Positions 12,265-23,489 of a stretch of 64,000 nucleotides of DNA are shown here, piece after piece. The DNA lies in the NCBI GenBank assembly GCA_947247005.1, contig OX365960.1:20274533-20338532 (forward strand), in the 5' to 3' direction. The notes below the pieces were generated by a model. The model saw only the letters and a list, made by a program, of their open reading frames with translations. It did no database searches and was not told the DNA's origin. The DNA is from Spisula solida. Lineage: Eukaryota; Mollusca; Bivalvia; Venerida; Mactridae. The position numbers and the translations under genes were made by a program. The first letter of the stretch is position 1; each line of letters opens with the position of its first letter.

Positions 12265-12535
12265 CATTGAAAGCGCACTCCAACAATCTAATAAAAATCA
12301 ATGTATGAAAAGCGCATTTCACAAATCTAACAAAAGCCCATACATGGAAAGCGCACTTAAAATATCTAGCACAAATCAATATATGAAAAGTGATTTATTT
12401 TTAGAAAAATCAATGCATGAAAAGCACACTTCAAAAATCTTAACACAAATCAATGCATTAAAAGTGCATTTATATAATGAGCATTTAAAAAATCGAACAT
12501 AATTTAATGCATGAAAAGCACACTTCAAAAATACA
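12265..12535 (+). repeat. Degenerate ~43-bp tandem repeat
   Basis: Six to seven diverged units around GCATGAAAAGCACACTTC, AAAAATC and AACAAAAATCAATG. A single related unit is at about 10885-10925 inside the preceding repeat. Confidence 0.55.
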
Positions 12536-12544
12536 AGAAAATAT

Positions 12545-13419
12545 GAATAACAACGAAAACAACTTACAAGTAGTGTGGAATAATCAGCATTTGTTTTACG
12601 TATAAGCCAAACATTATTTTAAAACGAGATTATACCCAACGTGCTATGTCAAAAAATTATGTAAAAATGCTGTATTCTTGTTATATTCTAAGAGATTGGT
12701 TTTATTATAATTTATTTACGTATTTTGTAACTACGTAAATTGGTCTTATTTGGTGGTTCAGTGCCTATAATTTAATTGATGAAAACCAATGTTAACTTTG
12801 TCATTCCATATGTGTCAGTCTCCCGAATAATCTGCCATTTTGACAAAAAATAATAGATTGGAGACTCTCCTAGTTAACACAAACAGAGCTGACACAAATC
12901 AGAAAATACAAACACCAACTAAAGGGTGTATGGAAAGTTCTTTCTGGTTTTTGAAAAGCTTTTGTACACAAACCATAGATATATTATAAATATTAAATTA
13001 TAGATATAAATATTGGAAAGAGTCTCCTTGGTTATGATATTTGTATAATATTATTTGTTGTGACCTTTCATAGCACAATTTTTCTATCGCTATAACTAAG
13101 TTTTCAAGTCTGTAAGCGATTTCGTTATTAGTGTGTTCCACTGCAAACTGTTTTATGAAAATTAGGAAGCACTTCACGACGATTTAAAATTTGTATAATT
13201 TAAAAAAAAGTTCCTGAAATTATAGAAGCTTAATACATGTAGTTAAAACAACACATAAGATGAGACAGAGTCTTTGTTTATAGTGGTTCAGCCGCCAATG
13301 ACACGATTGCACATATATGTATGTGTCAACTAGACACTTGGTTTTTCCTTACAACACCAGGTTTTTTATTAGCATAAAAGTATTAAAAACGAATGGGTAC
13401 ATTTTACTTTGATTTCCAT
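12545..13419. other. No feature recognised
   Basis: AT-rich, without exon-like frames, clear inverted repeats or tandem structure that I could confirm. Confidence 0.4.
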
Positions 13420-13978
13420 TTAAAGGGACTGCCTCACATATTGGTGTATTGCAAAAATAAAACAAAATTGTCAATTATTGGCGTAATTTTGGTATAGTTG
13501 CCTGTATATCCCATAAACAACCACACTGACATCTAAAATAACTTGAGAAACTTCGGCATTTTGTAGTTATTTAGTTTTTTTACATCAAAAATTCTATAGG
13601 GTATTATAATACCCTATAGAATTAACACTACTACATTTTTGTATTACTTAAATTGCCTGAAATCTGTTCGCATTGGATGAAAACGTATCGAAAAACGAAC
13701 CAAATTCCTCACTGATGTTTACGCTGTAGTTTGTTATGTTTCATTTCGATCATGTGTGAATTACATAATTCACAAAGCATGTTGGAAAGAAACTTAGCAC
13801 TTTTTTTTCAAGAAAAAAATACTCAGTGGGCGATATCGTGAGTGGTTAAAAATGATTATTTGCACCAACTCTTTAATAAAGCAACCGTCAGTGGCTTTCT
13901 ATTACATCAATACTTGGTTAGGTTGGACAATCACGATATACACACTTTTTAGCCCAATCTATGAGGCAGCACCTTTAA
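13420..13978. mobile_element. MITE family F (TTAAAGGGACTGCCTCA ends)
   Basis: Ends TTTAAAGGGACTGCCTCACA and TATGAGGCAGCACCTTTAA form imperfect inverted repeats of about 24 bp around 560 bp of AT-rich DNA. Inside lies a perfect 32-bp palindrome (13591-13622). No coding frame. Confidence 0.6.
13591..13622. repeat. Perfect 32-bp palindrome
   Basis: The left half ATTCTATAGGGTATTA is followed at once by its exact reverse complement, with no loop. It lies inside MITE F. Confidence 0.9.
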
Positions 13979-14356
13979 GTGAGTCTGCTTGAACAACTTC
14001 TAGTTTCAAACTGTCAGACAATACTTATTTTGCAGTTATTTACTATCTACTCTGAATTCATTATTAACTTTTCAACCGCTTCGTCTGTGAATCAAGTAAA
14101 ATGCTTAAATAAGATTTTTGTCATGGACAATACTTAACATGTTTTCCTGTAATCCAAAGTGTTTTCCAACTTTTGTTATTTTTAGTTTGACCGAGGCAGT
14201 TGTAAGTGCGTTTGCATCTGGGTTTTCCAACAACCTCCGACTTCGCGGAAAGAGACAGTGATCTAATAAAATGAACCCGGATGCAATCTGGGAAAATAAA
14301 ACAAATAAACGTCTGGTTTATTTCCAATTTCATCTTTCGGCCCTAGTGTGATATTA

Positions 14357-14743
14357 TTAATCTAGTGCGTATTCACAGATATGATTTAAATCAATATCAC
14401 AAGGCTTAGGATGCCACTATAGCCTTTCCCCAAAGGTACGAGCACACAGATTTAATTTGTTCGTCGGATTTTCTGATTCCCAGTTTGTGTATTCATATTT
14501 TTCTGCATTCGCCCATACCCAATCGATTTCTCCATTTTCATTCAGTTGACTTCTTGCACCGATCCAAACAGATATTGGCCATCGAAGAGTTTTGATGAAA
14601 TTAGATTCTTCGTCAGATGTGACGGTCACGAGATGTGCCTCATACGTGTCACAAATGCTTAAACTGTTGGTCCAGTTTGTCCGCATTCGAATAGACATTT
14701 AATAACATGAGCCGGAAAATCTCGTCCATTCTTCCGCACACTC
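14357..14743 (-). pseudogene. C-type lectin domain exon with two in-frame stops
   Basis: After an acceptor (CTTTTTAG|GAGTGT) one frame encodes a near-complete C-type lectin domain: ECAEEWTRFSGSCY, then NWTNSLSICDTYEAHLVTV, then VWIGAR, WVWANAE, YTNWESENP, LCARTFGE, and CDIDLNHICEYALD before a final TAA at 14357-14359. The family cysteines, the WIG core and an ENP motif in the sugar-binding loop are all present. Two stops interrupt the frame: TAA at 14699-14701, just after SCY, and TAG at 14417-14419. At the second site the family usually has a tryptophan. There is no frameshift. The exon begins in phase 0, matching the phase-0 donor of the signal-peptide exon at 18166, so both probably belong to one gene with a 3.4-kb intron. 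It is most likely a recently silenced lectin pseudogene. An assembly error or recoding is less likely. Confidence 0.8.
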
Positions 14744-14744
14744 C

Positions 14745-15340
14745 TAAAAAGTATGAAATGATTATATAACAAATCGGCCAGGGAAGGTAACACTCTACAG
14801 AAACAACATATCAGGGGAGGCACGATAAGGAACACACACACACACAAAAGAAAGCCTTGTTTGAAAATCAATATAATTAAAAATCTATGTTATCACTTCT
14901 TGTTAATAGGCGAAGCGCATGCGTTCATAATGTGATGAGTCCAACAACAGCCACAGGTTGTTCGTATTTTGAAACTCATTGAATAATTCAAATGAAAGTG
15001 TGCCTTTGTTATCAGCTCCTCAACCTCTGAGGTTTCAAGCCATTGAACCCTTCATGGTTAAGAGTCGATATAAAGCCGGTTGAAAGTAGAATAAATGGCG
15101 AACATGCAGTGAGTAACACATCAATTACATTCTGTACAAGCAATGACAATTCAAAGCCATATAGGCACGACGGCAGCACCTAGTTACGCATACAAGAGGA
15201 CACAAACCTTATTATATCATCCGTATCCCCACAATGACATTTAAGTACGCCTATGAACTGCCTCTCACAATAAATGACACGCTGCATGGTTTCTTAAATT
15301 AGCACATTGCCATAAAGGAATGTAAAAAGATAATATTAAG
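14745..15340. other. Intron of the lectin gene; no feature recognised
   Basis: Lies between the lectin exon and the transposon remnants that fill the rest of the proposed intron. A short ACACACACAC run occurs near 14835. Confidence 0.35.
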
Positions 15341-15620
15341 TCAGACAGGGACTGCAGCACCCAGCTTGATCAGCCGAGCACAGAAAACATTAAAAACACC
15401 CAAGGTACAATGCCAACCTGAACCAGTCGAGCACAGAAAACATAAAAGGCACAATGCCCAACTAAACAAGTTATAATCTTCCAATGTCCAAGCTGTCGAA
15501 ATACTAAATAAACTAGTTTCAGCAATCAAATAGCTGAATACCCAAGCTGAATGACCTAGTTCCAACAGTAAAATGGCTAAAATACCTAGTTTAAGCTGTC
15601 AGAAGTCCTAAAAAGTAGAC
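15340..15620 (-). mobile_element. CTGCCTTCC-end element, inverted copy
   Basis: Starts TTAAGTCAGACAGGGACTGC then AGCACCCAGCTTGATCAGCC and GAGCACAGAAAACAT. This is the reverse complement of the conserved right end of the family. It lies in the intron of the lectin gene. Confidence 0.65.
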
Positions 15621-15724
15621 ACAATAAGAAAAAGTTCGGAGTCAAGGTTTCAGCTAAATGACCTACTTTCAACAATACATATGAGCCGAATGCCCCCAGG
15701 TGAGTGACCTACTTTGAACAAAAT

Positions 15725-15980
15725 CACTCAACCACTTTTCTAATTGGTCACTTTTCAAACCCAAAATACCTTTAACTGTGATCATATTATTTGATGGCGA
15801 AAATGCAAAATTTATCGCATGACTGACCACTCATATTTGACACGTGGGTTTGAGTTTTAATGATTTAAGTGTTAGAACAATTGCATAACGCGTTTGTGTG
15901 CAAAATATCGTCAAACATTATGATCAATGTTGAACGTATTTGGGGTTTGAAAAGTGACCAATTAGAAAAGTGGTTGAGTG
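15725..15980. mobile_element. MITE family G, long terminal inverted repeats
   Basis: Arms of about 46 bp (CACTCAACCACTTTTCTAAT, TGGTCACTTTTCAAACCC) are nearly perfect reverse complements around a loop of about 160 bp. Such well-matched arms imply fairly recent insertion. No other copy seen. Confidence 0.75.
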
Positions 15981-16019
15981 TAGTAATTCCAGGTAAAAAA
16001 ACCAAATTTATTATTAATA

Positions 16020-16215
16020 TAATATAGAAAGATAATAGAACATCAGACATAGGCAACTTAAACAGCCGATCTAACGATCAAACAAAACATTAAAACATCA
16101 TATACCACACTTAACGGCACGATGCCCAACACACAACTGAAAAAAGAAAATGAACCTAACCACTGAAGGATCAGCTAAGTCCAATTAAAGCCCCAGTTGT
16201 CACAAAGCTGAATGA
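16020..16215 (-). mobile_element. Diverged copy of the CTGCCTTCC-end element
   Basis: Contains CATCAGACATAGGCAACTTA, AACAGCCGAT, ACATTAAAACA and GCACGATGCCCAACACACAA in the order seen in the other inverted copies, but more mutated. Confidence 0.45.
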
Positions 16216-16669
16216 CTTAATTAAGTATTACAGTATATTAAAACAATCCAAAAAAGTACACACAATTCTATTTCATACATTTATAACTGTGCATCGGAAT
16301 TTTTTTACAATTCGTAGGCAAATCAGAACGAACGATGGCCACTTTTTTAACAGTAGGTATTGATCTTCTGATTAAGAATTAAATGTTAAAATCAATCAGT
16401 ATTGTGCGAAAATAATATCAAAAAAATCTAAATTAACACACATTCTACAGGATTAGTCCCGTTGTACAAATGTATTGGGCCTAGTAAATTAGATAATGAA
16501 AACTAAATGAGTAATGTAGTCATATGGTTCAGTCATTTGTACCTGTTTTAGTGAGTACTTTTGCCATTTTTTATGAAATTTGGACTAATAATATTTTGGC
16601 TCATTACAAAATATTGCTCAATTCAAATACACTTATACTTTGGTAATACAATCATACAAAAAGATTATA

Positions 16670-16950
16670 TTAAGTCAGACAGGGAAGGCAGCACTCAACT
16701 TAACCAGACGAGCACAGAAAACATTAAAACACACAAAGCACAATGCCCAACTGAACCAACCGAGCACAGGAAACATGAAACACATACAGACACGATGCCC
16801 AACTAAACAAGCGCAGATCCGCCCAAGTCCAAGCTATCAAAAAGTACAATAAATTATAACTGGCTGAATGACCCAGTTTCCACAGCAAAAGTACTACAAT
16901 GCCCCGCATTAGCTGTAAGAAATCTTAAAACGAAGAAGTGCCCAACACAC
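16670..16950 (-). mobile_element. CTGCCTTCC-end element, inverted copy
   Basis: Starts ATTAAGTCAGACAGGGAAGG then CAGCACTCAACTTAACCAGA and CGAGCACAGAAAACATTAAA. It contains two relics of the 53-bp unit (CACAATGCCCAACTGAACC and CACGATGCCCAACTAAAC) but no expanded array. It is therefore a copy close to the state before core expansion. Confidence 0.7.
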
Positions 16951-17242
16951 TACCGACCAAGAAAATTAAACACCCGAAAACATTAAACACATTTGAAGCA
17001 TCACTATCACCATTTGAGAGTGAGCAACCGTCCATTTGGACACTTAAACGAATACGGTCTATAGTTTGACGGCTTCTATGGTTATATAAATATCTGAAGA
17101 TGCTTAAAAGCATTTGAGATGCATGAATGAATCAGTCGTTTGGAAACGTGGCTGAACTTACACTCGTGTCCAGTCAAATGTCGCGAAAAGTAATGATATT
17201 ACTCAAATCAACGTGTAATACCCGGTGTACAGTATACCTGGT

Positions 17243-17538
17243 GATGCACCTATCAATGTTTTCTCCTAGGGAGGAGTGGGGGCATACACGGGACTTTTGA
17301 CAGAAGGCTGTTCCTGATAGGTGGGAATTTGACAGACAGAATGGTGCCGAGTCCCGGGAAATTTTGGCTTTGGCCGAAATTTTGATCCCGGGGGTATGTA
17401 AAGCATCTCCCAGTGAGGGGATTTTGACAAATTGCCCTTGCTCTAGGGTGGGAATTTAGACTTTGAAAAAGTAAAATTGTCAACTTCCCCTAGGTCAGCC
17501 CGCCGCTTCCCCCTGGGGGAAATATTGATAAGGTGCAT
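17243..17538. mobile_element. Inverted-repeat element with ATGCACCTATCAAT ends
   Basis: Ends ATGCACCTATCAAT and ATTGATAAGGTGCAT pair as inverted repeats, around a GC-richer body with GGGAATTT, CCCGGGAAATTTT and CCCCTAGG motifs. Elements of this look are widespread in invertebrates. No open frame. Confidence 0.55.
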
Positions 17539-17539
17539 G

Positions 17540-18130
17540 ACAAAATGAACAATAAAGAACAATGTACAAATTGCTGCCTCTGTATAAAGGTGGCCACGGT
17601 CAAAATGACAACTATTGAGATTTGATGACTTGTAATTTACTATTCATGATCTAGCACCGTTTTCTAGAACATGTAGTTTTTGTTGAAATACGAGTTGTCG
17701 AAATTAAAAGGCCAGGTTCAAAAGAGTTAGGATGTGTATCCGCGTGAAAATAAGATATTTTACAAAACAGGTTTATTTTATATCAACACAACGAGGGATT
17801 GTAGAAGGGGTAGATAAATTCGGTAACAAAAGTCGCGCACTAATTTTTGTAAGCAAAAGTTTAAATCTCCCGAACCAATAATAGAAAATGCATCTACATT
17901 ATTTTTAAACCTTTAACTTTAGAATTTGATATGTCGAGATTTAGTGACGTCATCGTACTAGAGTATTTTATTGGTACCACAAACATATGGACATAACAAA
18001 TTTCGACTATTTTATTACTTTCTGTGCACAAGGACCTTGCTAATTTAAGGCATCCATTGACACAAACAAGTTTTTACACACGATAATTATAGGGTTATCA
18101 TTAAAATACACAAATATAAAAAAATATCAA
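17540..18130. other. No feature recognised
   Basis: Intron sequence of the proposed lectin gene, just downstream of its first coding exon. No tandem or inverted structure confirmed. Confidence 0.35.
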
Positions 18131-18165
18131 TGTTACCATTTATTTACAAATGAAAAATAACTTAC

Positions 18166-18450
18166 TGGTTTCATTCTATATTGTTGCGTGTCTGCCATTT
18201 CAGTAGTCTTCGTCATAGACTTCAAGACGACACAAGTCGATGTTTCATTTTGCTGTTCAACAGCAACGCATTCGTCTAAATACGAACACCTTCGAGCAAA
18301 CTGCAATACACTGTCGGCACTTATTTCTTCTAAAATATCATTCGGCGTGTATGTAAAATTATAGTTTTCCATGTCGTAAGAAAATCCTTCGACATGTTGC
18401 AGATAAAGGGAAAACACAGCCAAATGCAAGGTAAAGTAAATCATTTCCAC
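18166..18450 (-). CDS. Signal-peptide exon with PAN/Apple-like cysteine region (5' exon of lectin gene)
   Basis: ATG at 18450 opens a secreted-protein N-terminus. Residues 1-22 (MEMIYFTLHLAVFSLYLQHV then EG) form a good signal peptide. Next come a Tyr/Asn-rich linker and a segment with FARRCSYLDECVAVEQQ and TCVVLKS. The cysteines at about 55, 61 and 73 are spaced like a short PAN/Apple domain, a type often joined to lectin domains in molluscs. A consensus donor, AAACCA|GTAAGT, ends the exon at 18166 in phase 0. The frame then reads on into intron without merit. The next exon on this strand that fits is the phase-0 lectin domain exon at 14743. PAN assignment is moderate: three cysteines is few. 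Because the lectin exon carries stops, this gene may be inactive even though this exon is intact. Confidence 0.65.
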
Positions 18451-18689
18451 GATTGCTTATGCCGAATACTAAAATAAACGTGTTCGCGATAGCCCAAGAA
18501 AACGAATTGTGAAAAGGCGCTGTCTAGTTGGATTATTGATTTCTAACTCAGATTATACCAATAATCTATGTGACGTAATATATTTTATGTATTACAAACA
18601 ACTTTCTTAAATGAGCTAATGAATAATGGAAGTTCTAGAAAACAAATAGTTAAGTTTTAACAATCAGCAGTTGAGTTCATTTCGGGCAA

Positions 18690-19830
18690 AAACTGACTTT
18701 TTGGAAATATTTAGTGGCACGGATAGTTCGAAAGCCTTATCAAACTACTAGAAGCATTTGCCAAAATATCAGGATTGCAATTGAACGCAATAAAATGTCA
18801 CGTACACCGTATAGGTATATTAAGACACTGAAACATAATATTTTGTCACGAAAACCAATTCAAATGGACACAAACCCAGCAACTGCATTAGGAGTAATGT
18901 TCAACAATAACAAACAATGTATGCTCAGTAACAATGTCAGACCTGAGATATATTCCTTTAACCAATGGTTTAAAATCCTGGAGTAATCGAAACATGACAA
19001 TGCTAGGTAAAATAACAGTCCTTAAAACCTTTGCAATTGTAAATCTAATATACCCACTTACTGTTCTAAAAAGCCCATCAAATTAGATCCTAAAAGAAAT
19101 TGAAACAACAATGTTCAGTTTTTTATGGAATTCAAAACCAGGCCAAATTCATCGAAAACAAATTATTCAGGACTATAAAGATGGTGGATTAAAGATGACT
19201 GATATTTGGTCACTTAACAAGGCACTTAAAGCAAGTTGGGTGAAACGTTTACTTAAGCGTGATTCAATACTGAGTAAAATGTACAAATTAGGTCTGAGAA
19301 ATATGGAGAAGATTAAATATTTAAATGCAACATTGATCCAAACGATACGGAATGCTTAAACATAAAATCACAACTCCTTATTTAAACAAGCACTAAGTGT
19401 TTGGTTTAGCATGACCTACAACACAGATCCTTCAAAGCTATCAATAGAAATCCTTTGTATGAACTCAAATTGAAAGAACAAAAAGAAATCTTCTTTTCCC
19501 CAAAAAAGGTACGACAAAGGTGTCTTATGTTTAGAACAAAACAAGAGATTATATACATTCGACCAAATGGAATCGTATATTTCAGTATACATGTAGATTA
19601 CCAATCGACACACAATTAAGAGCATTTCAATATTAATATATTTTAAGAATACTTTCAGATAATTCACTTCTTTAGTAGTATTGTTCGATACCATAAAGCC
19701 TTTGTGATTTTTGCTCAATGTTTAGTGACACGATTTCACACATGTTCTAGGAATGTCATATTAGTCAAGGATTTTTGAGAGACTTTTGGTTGTTTATTAA
19801 CTTATACACATATCAAACTAATCTTCGAAG
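18690..19830 (+). pseudogene. Decayed LINE reverse transcriptase fragment
   Basis: Pieces of the C-terminal half of a LINE reverse transcriptase appear in changing frames: LLEAFAKISGLQLNAIKCHV (about 18742), a piece resembling NRNMTMLGKITVLKTFA (18988), then FSFLWNSKPGQIHRKQIIQD and YKDGGLKMTDIWSLNKALK (19111-19240). The GK-TVLK, F-WN-KP and DYK-GGLKM motifs are typical of L1/L2-type elements. Several stops and frame changes show it is long dead. The tail to about 19830 is weaker. An upstream endonuclease is not visible. Confidence 0.8.
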
Positions 19831-20038
19831 TTATCTCTTTTTGTAGCTACTACTCGAAAAAACACAAAAAACACCGAGTATTTTAAATTTTCAAAATTTA
19901 ATACCAGAGAGAAAAATATTAGAAGAAATAATAGCATTCACGAAAAATAAAGTTGACAAGCTCATTGAAAAATGGATTTTTTGTTTTATTTTGTTTATTA
20001 TTTCCTAAAAAAATCCCTTATTAAATACAGTTACTAAA

Positions 20039-20268
20039 TCGCTGGCTTAGAATGAGAAGGTCGTACATGTAAGTACAAAATCGATAGTTTGAGATAACAA
20101 GAAAAAACTGTCTGAAAACAACTCTTTACTTATGGAAAAACAAGCTTTTTCAACTTCGTCTGACCTGTTTTCGTCATACCCGATTTTCATGAAAATAGGT
20201 TCACAAGAAGCGCCTTGTGATGCAGATTTCAAATGTGCACGAGTCTTATAAGGTCGTAAGTAGCACTT
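20039..20268 (+). mobile_element. MITE family R, copy 1 (GCTTAGAATGAGAAGGTCGTA end)
   Basis: Begins CGCTGGCTTAGAATGAGAAG and contains CTTTACTTATGGAAAA, AGCTTTTTCAACTTC and CCCGATTTTCATGAAAATAG. A complete copy with both inverted ends is at 61511-61762. An inverted copy at 40325-40735 is interrupted by a pogo-like MITE. Confidence 0.7.
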
Positions 20269-20269
20269 A

Positions 20270-21440
20270 GTACTTGTCAAAATGGCTATAGGTCATAAAT
20301 AATGTTTTCATTTTAAGTGGAGTGCAAATGCTCAAAGTGTTTTTCTCCATATTTTAAAGGCGTTATTTAGCCTTACTATATATTGACGTTGTTGAATTAT
20401 TATTATGGATATTACCCATTGAGCGTCGAGGTTGGCTTGTTAAAATCGGTCAAAGAAAAACATATTTACGGTTGCTTTTAACTTTTGTTTATTACCCCAT
20501 ATACAACGTGGTATGTCAGCACAGCGAAAGAAATATTTAAATGGTTGTTGAGTTAGTAATACTATGTGCTAGTTTGGTGCCACCAGCGGTGGCCATTTTG
20601 GATATATTATTATTCTAATGGTGGTCGTGTGGTTGTTAATTGAAATACAAGATATGGTGCAAGCTAATCTGTCTACAGAAACAGGGTTGTAGATGGATTT
20701 AAAATGAGCAAAACAATAGTCTTACTAGTTGTAAAATATCCCTAATAGGGGATCAAGACTATATGTGTTGATAATTCACTCTTTTACTCAAAATTTCGAC
20801 CTACAAGGTCTTCGTAGGTCGAAATATTGAGTAAAGGAGTAGTCGCGTTTCGGGGTCTAGAGGTTTCGAGTCACTGTACATAGAGCTATTAAAATCAAAT
20901 CCATTTAGTGGTTTATGACCTTAAGAATGGTAAATATACATTAAAGGCATATTTTAGTATTTTAATAAGTTGCTGCACTGAAATTTATTTGGTGGTTTAT
21001 GACCTACAGCAAAGTGTACATACAGCTAGCATTCCATGATAAGAGTTGTGTGTTTGTAAATAAGAGGTTGTCAGCGTCAAAATGCTATCAGTTCAGGTTG
21101 AAACCTTATATCAACATACCAAACTCATACATGCTGATAAGCACCAAACCACCTGGACGTCAATACATTTGAAAAGAGACTTTCGGTGACCTTCATGCTA
21201 GTTTCTTGGTCTCCTGCAAACTGAATTTAAGTTCAATGGTAGTTGCATGTCAATTTGCGTTTTTTAGATTTGATATTACACCCCGATTCGATTTTCGATA
21301 CGCACAGGAGGTTACAGTCAAGTGTTAGCAATGGGCATATTTTAGACGCGTCTGATTGAGGCTTATGGGTAAATAGTATCATGTTACCAAAATGCGGAAT
21401 TAACCTTTAGATGTTAGATAGTATAAGATACCATCAACTT
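20270..21440. other. No gene seen
   Basis: A short inverted pair (ATTTCGACCTACAAGGTC and its near complement, about 20793-20830) is present. Otherwise no exon-like frame or repeat that I could confirm. Confidence 0.35.
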
Positions 21441-21449
21441 GTTATGTCG

Positions 21450-21735
21450 TGTGTCTAACTTGATTTGGTGCACTATTATCGCCGTTCTGTTGTGTTGCGT
21501 AACATTTGACTGTTTTCACTGCGAACCAATTGGATTTAGTGCACAGTATTATCGCTGTTGTGTTGCGTTGTGTTGTCCAACAGTGGACTGTTTGTTACTG
21601 CAGGTAATTGGATTTAGTGCACTTATCGCCGATCTGTTGAGTTGTCTAATGGTGGACTGTTTTTCACTGCAGATCAATTGGATTTAGTGCACTTTATCGC
21701 CGTACTGTTGTGTTGTCTAACAGTGGACTGTGTTT
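21450..21735 (+). repeat. ~75-bp tandem repeat, four units
   Basis: The unit contains AATTGGATTTAGTGCAC, TATCGCCG and TGTTGTGTTGTCTAACAGTG then GACTGTTTTTCACTGCA. It is open in one frame only because stops are absent from the unit. Confidence 0.65.
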
Positions 21736-21965
21736 TGTTCGGTGCAAATGAGATTACATGCTGATTGAAGTATTGCAAATATGGTAAAATCAATTTATGG
21801 ATTTTTTAAAAACTTTGTAAATGATTAAGAAAACAAATATTTACAGTAAAATGTCGGGAGACGTGCGTCAAATACACAGCACTCCAACACCAGCTGAATT
21901 CGCAGCGTGATAAAGTACCATAACCTAGCACTCTAGATGTAGGGATTACCACGGGTACAGGGGCC

Positions 21966-22373
21966 GGGATTACAACGAATACTTACACTCAGCACTCAGC
22001 ATTCAAATATTGAAAATGTTATATACCGAGCTATTATTTGTCATAGATTGCAAATCTAGATGAGGAAAACATATGGAATTGTTATATGAGTGTTAAAAAT
22101 AACATTATATACATATGCTATGCCATTGTGTACTCATTATGGGGTATATATGTAATTGTTGAGTCTAAGTGCCACACTCAGCACTCAGACTGATAAATTA
22201 CAAATACACTATATTACACAATGGAATGAGCCAAAAATACTCTTCAGTACATATTTAAAATTACTGCAACTTCTGGTTGTGAAGAAATGTTGCTATGAGA
22301 CTCAAAAGAATGAATTTCAATATTTAAGTGCTGAGTGCTGAGTGTAAGTATTGGTTGTAATTCCGCGTACAGG
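21966..22373. mobile_element. MITE family I (GGGATTACAACGAATACTTA ends)
   Basis: Inverted ends of about 38 bp: GGGATTACAACGAATACTTA then CACTCAGCACTCAGCA, and the matching AGTGCTGAGTGCTGAGTG then TAAGTATTGGTTGTAATTCC. The body is AT-rich with no transposase. It lies just upstream of the transmembrane exon at 22567. Confidence 0.75.
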
Positions 22374-22566
22374 ACACATAATGCTGTCATTAAGGAAGTC
22401 AAAACGCTCTCAGATCTTATTTCTCATATAATATAACATAAATAAATTGAATCACATTTTGTAATTATTAAAATACATGAATATAATTATCTTGAATATG
22501 ACTCAAATCGATGCGTGTAGGCTTCGAAAGGATAAACCTACAAACTCATTGTTTTATTTTATTCAG

Positions 22567-22772
22567 GCGTCTACGCTGAGTAACGTTTTCAATACGACTG
22601 CCAATACAACAACTCATGCTCCGACGACGACGGTTGTATTAGATTCATCGGGACTGTTTAGCACCGCCGACGGACGCACATTATTAGCCCTGCTGTTGAT
22701 ATTACTTATAATTGTGTTATCAGTTCCAATAGTCGCCGTCATACTGGTAAAGAAGTTCTGCTGGATACGAGT
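22567..22772 (+). CDS. Transmembrane exon of a single-pass membrane protein (exon a of last three)
   Basis: The acceptor TATTTTATTCAG|GCG opens a phase-0 frame with a Thr/Asn-rich, probably glycosylated juxtamembrane stretch (NTTANTTTHAPTTTVV). A long hydrophobic segment follows (TLLALLLILLIIVLSVPIVA then VILV), then the stop-transfer residues KKFCWIR. The exon ends CGAGT|GTAAGT in phase 2. The downstream exons at 24785 and 25874 continue in compatible phases (2, then 1) to a stop, giving a cytosolic tail of about 95 residues. The protein is therefore a type I membrane protein with its ectodomain in upstream exons I could not find. An in-frame ATG at 22477 lies before the acceptor, so the frame is continuous there, but the acceptor makes a start unlikely. 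Family not recognised. Confidence 0.7.
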
Positions 22773-22805
22773 GTAAGTGTTTAAATAAGACGTCACGTAC
22801 GAAAC

Positions 22806-23046
22806 AGGCCCCCATCTCCCGAAGCGTTTCAAGAAGAAATCTCAACTCAATTTGAGATTTAGCTCAAATCAAAGTCTGAAATTTGAGATAAATATGAAGC
22901 TTGAATTTAATAAACACCAACATAATGTTTCTGTTTTGTTATACCAATTTAGTGTATAATTTTGCATGGAAACTATGTCGAACGATAGGTAAAATAATTA
23001 GTTGAGATTGAGCTCAGATTGAGATGTTTCGGGAGATCGGGACCGG
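22806..23046. mobile_element. MITE family C, copy 1 (GGCCCCGATCTCCCGAAGC ends)
   Basis: Ends GGCCCCCATCTCCCGAAGCG and GTTTCGGGAGATCGGGACC, with further internal inverted matches around CTCAACTCAATTTGAGATTT. The second copy at 62988-63227 has cleaner ends. It lies in the intron after the transmembrane exon. Confidence 0.75.
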
Positions 23047-23489
23047 GTATCTTTTCGATGCCTGAAATGCACAATTGATGTAAATAACACCTACTATCAA
23101 GTCCTGTATATCGGAAAGAGCATTAATGGAGCTTAGTTCTTACGTACATACTAATAGAACGTTTTTGTATAAGAAATATATACTACGTTTTAAAAAGAAA
23201 GTATATTTAAGGAACGAGTTTATAAATAAGCTTTGCTTTCTACTCAATCCTTAATATGTGTAAATGAATGTTATCATATATGTTTATAAAGAAATAAATA
23301 TTGTTTAAACTAAAAGAAAGTATAACTACCATATAGAAACTGGTAAGTAAACGAATAAAAGAACTGTGACTAAAATATAAGCGTAGGTGCTTATTTTCCA
23401 GACTCCGTACTGTAGTATACGAGATATATATAATAAAAATTAAAAAGTGTTCAGTCATATTTTTCATTGTTCAATTAATGCGAGTATTA

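Noticed and set aside
14417..14701. RNA editing of the lectin stop codons to Trp
   Set aside because: Plausible for TAG alone, but TAA would need two edits and there is no transcript evidence. Pseudogene is simpler.
18714..18986. 90-codon frame starting at ATG 18714 as a gene
   Set aside because: The neighbouring frame carries the LINE reverse transcriptase motifs; this frame is a shadow.
21439..21687. 82-codon cysteine-rich frame
   Set aside because: Product of a ~75-bp tandem repeat; no signal for a secreted peptide gene beyond repeat composition.
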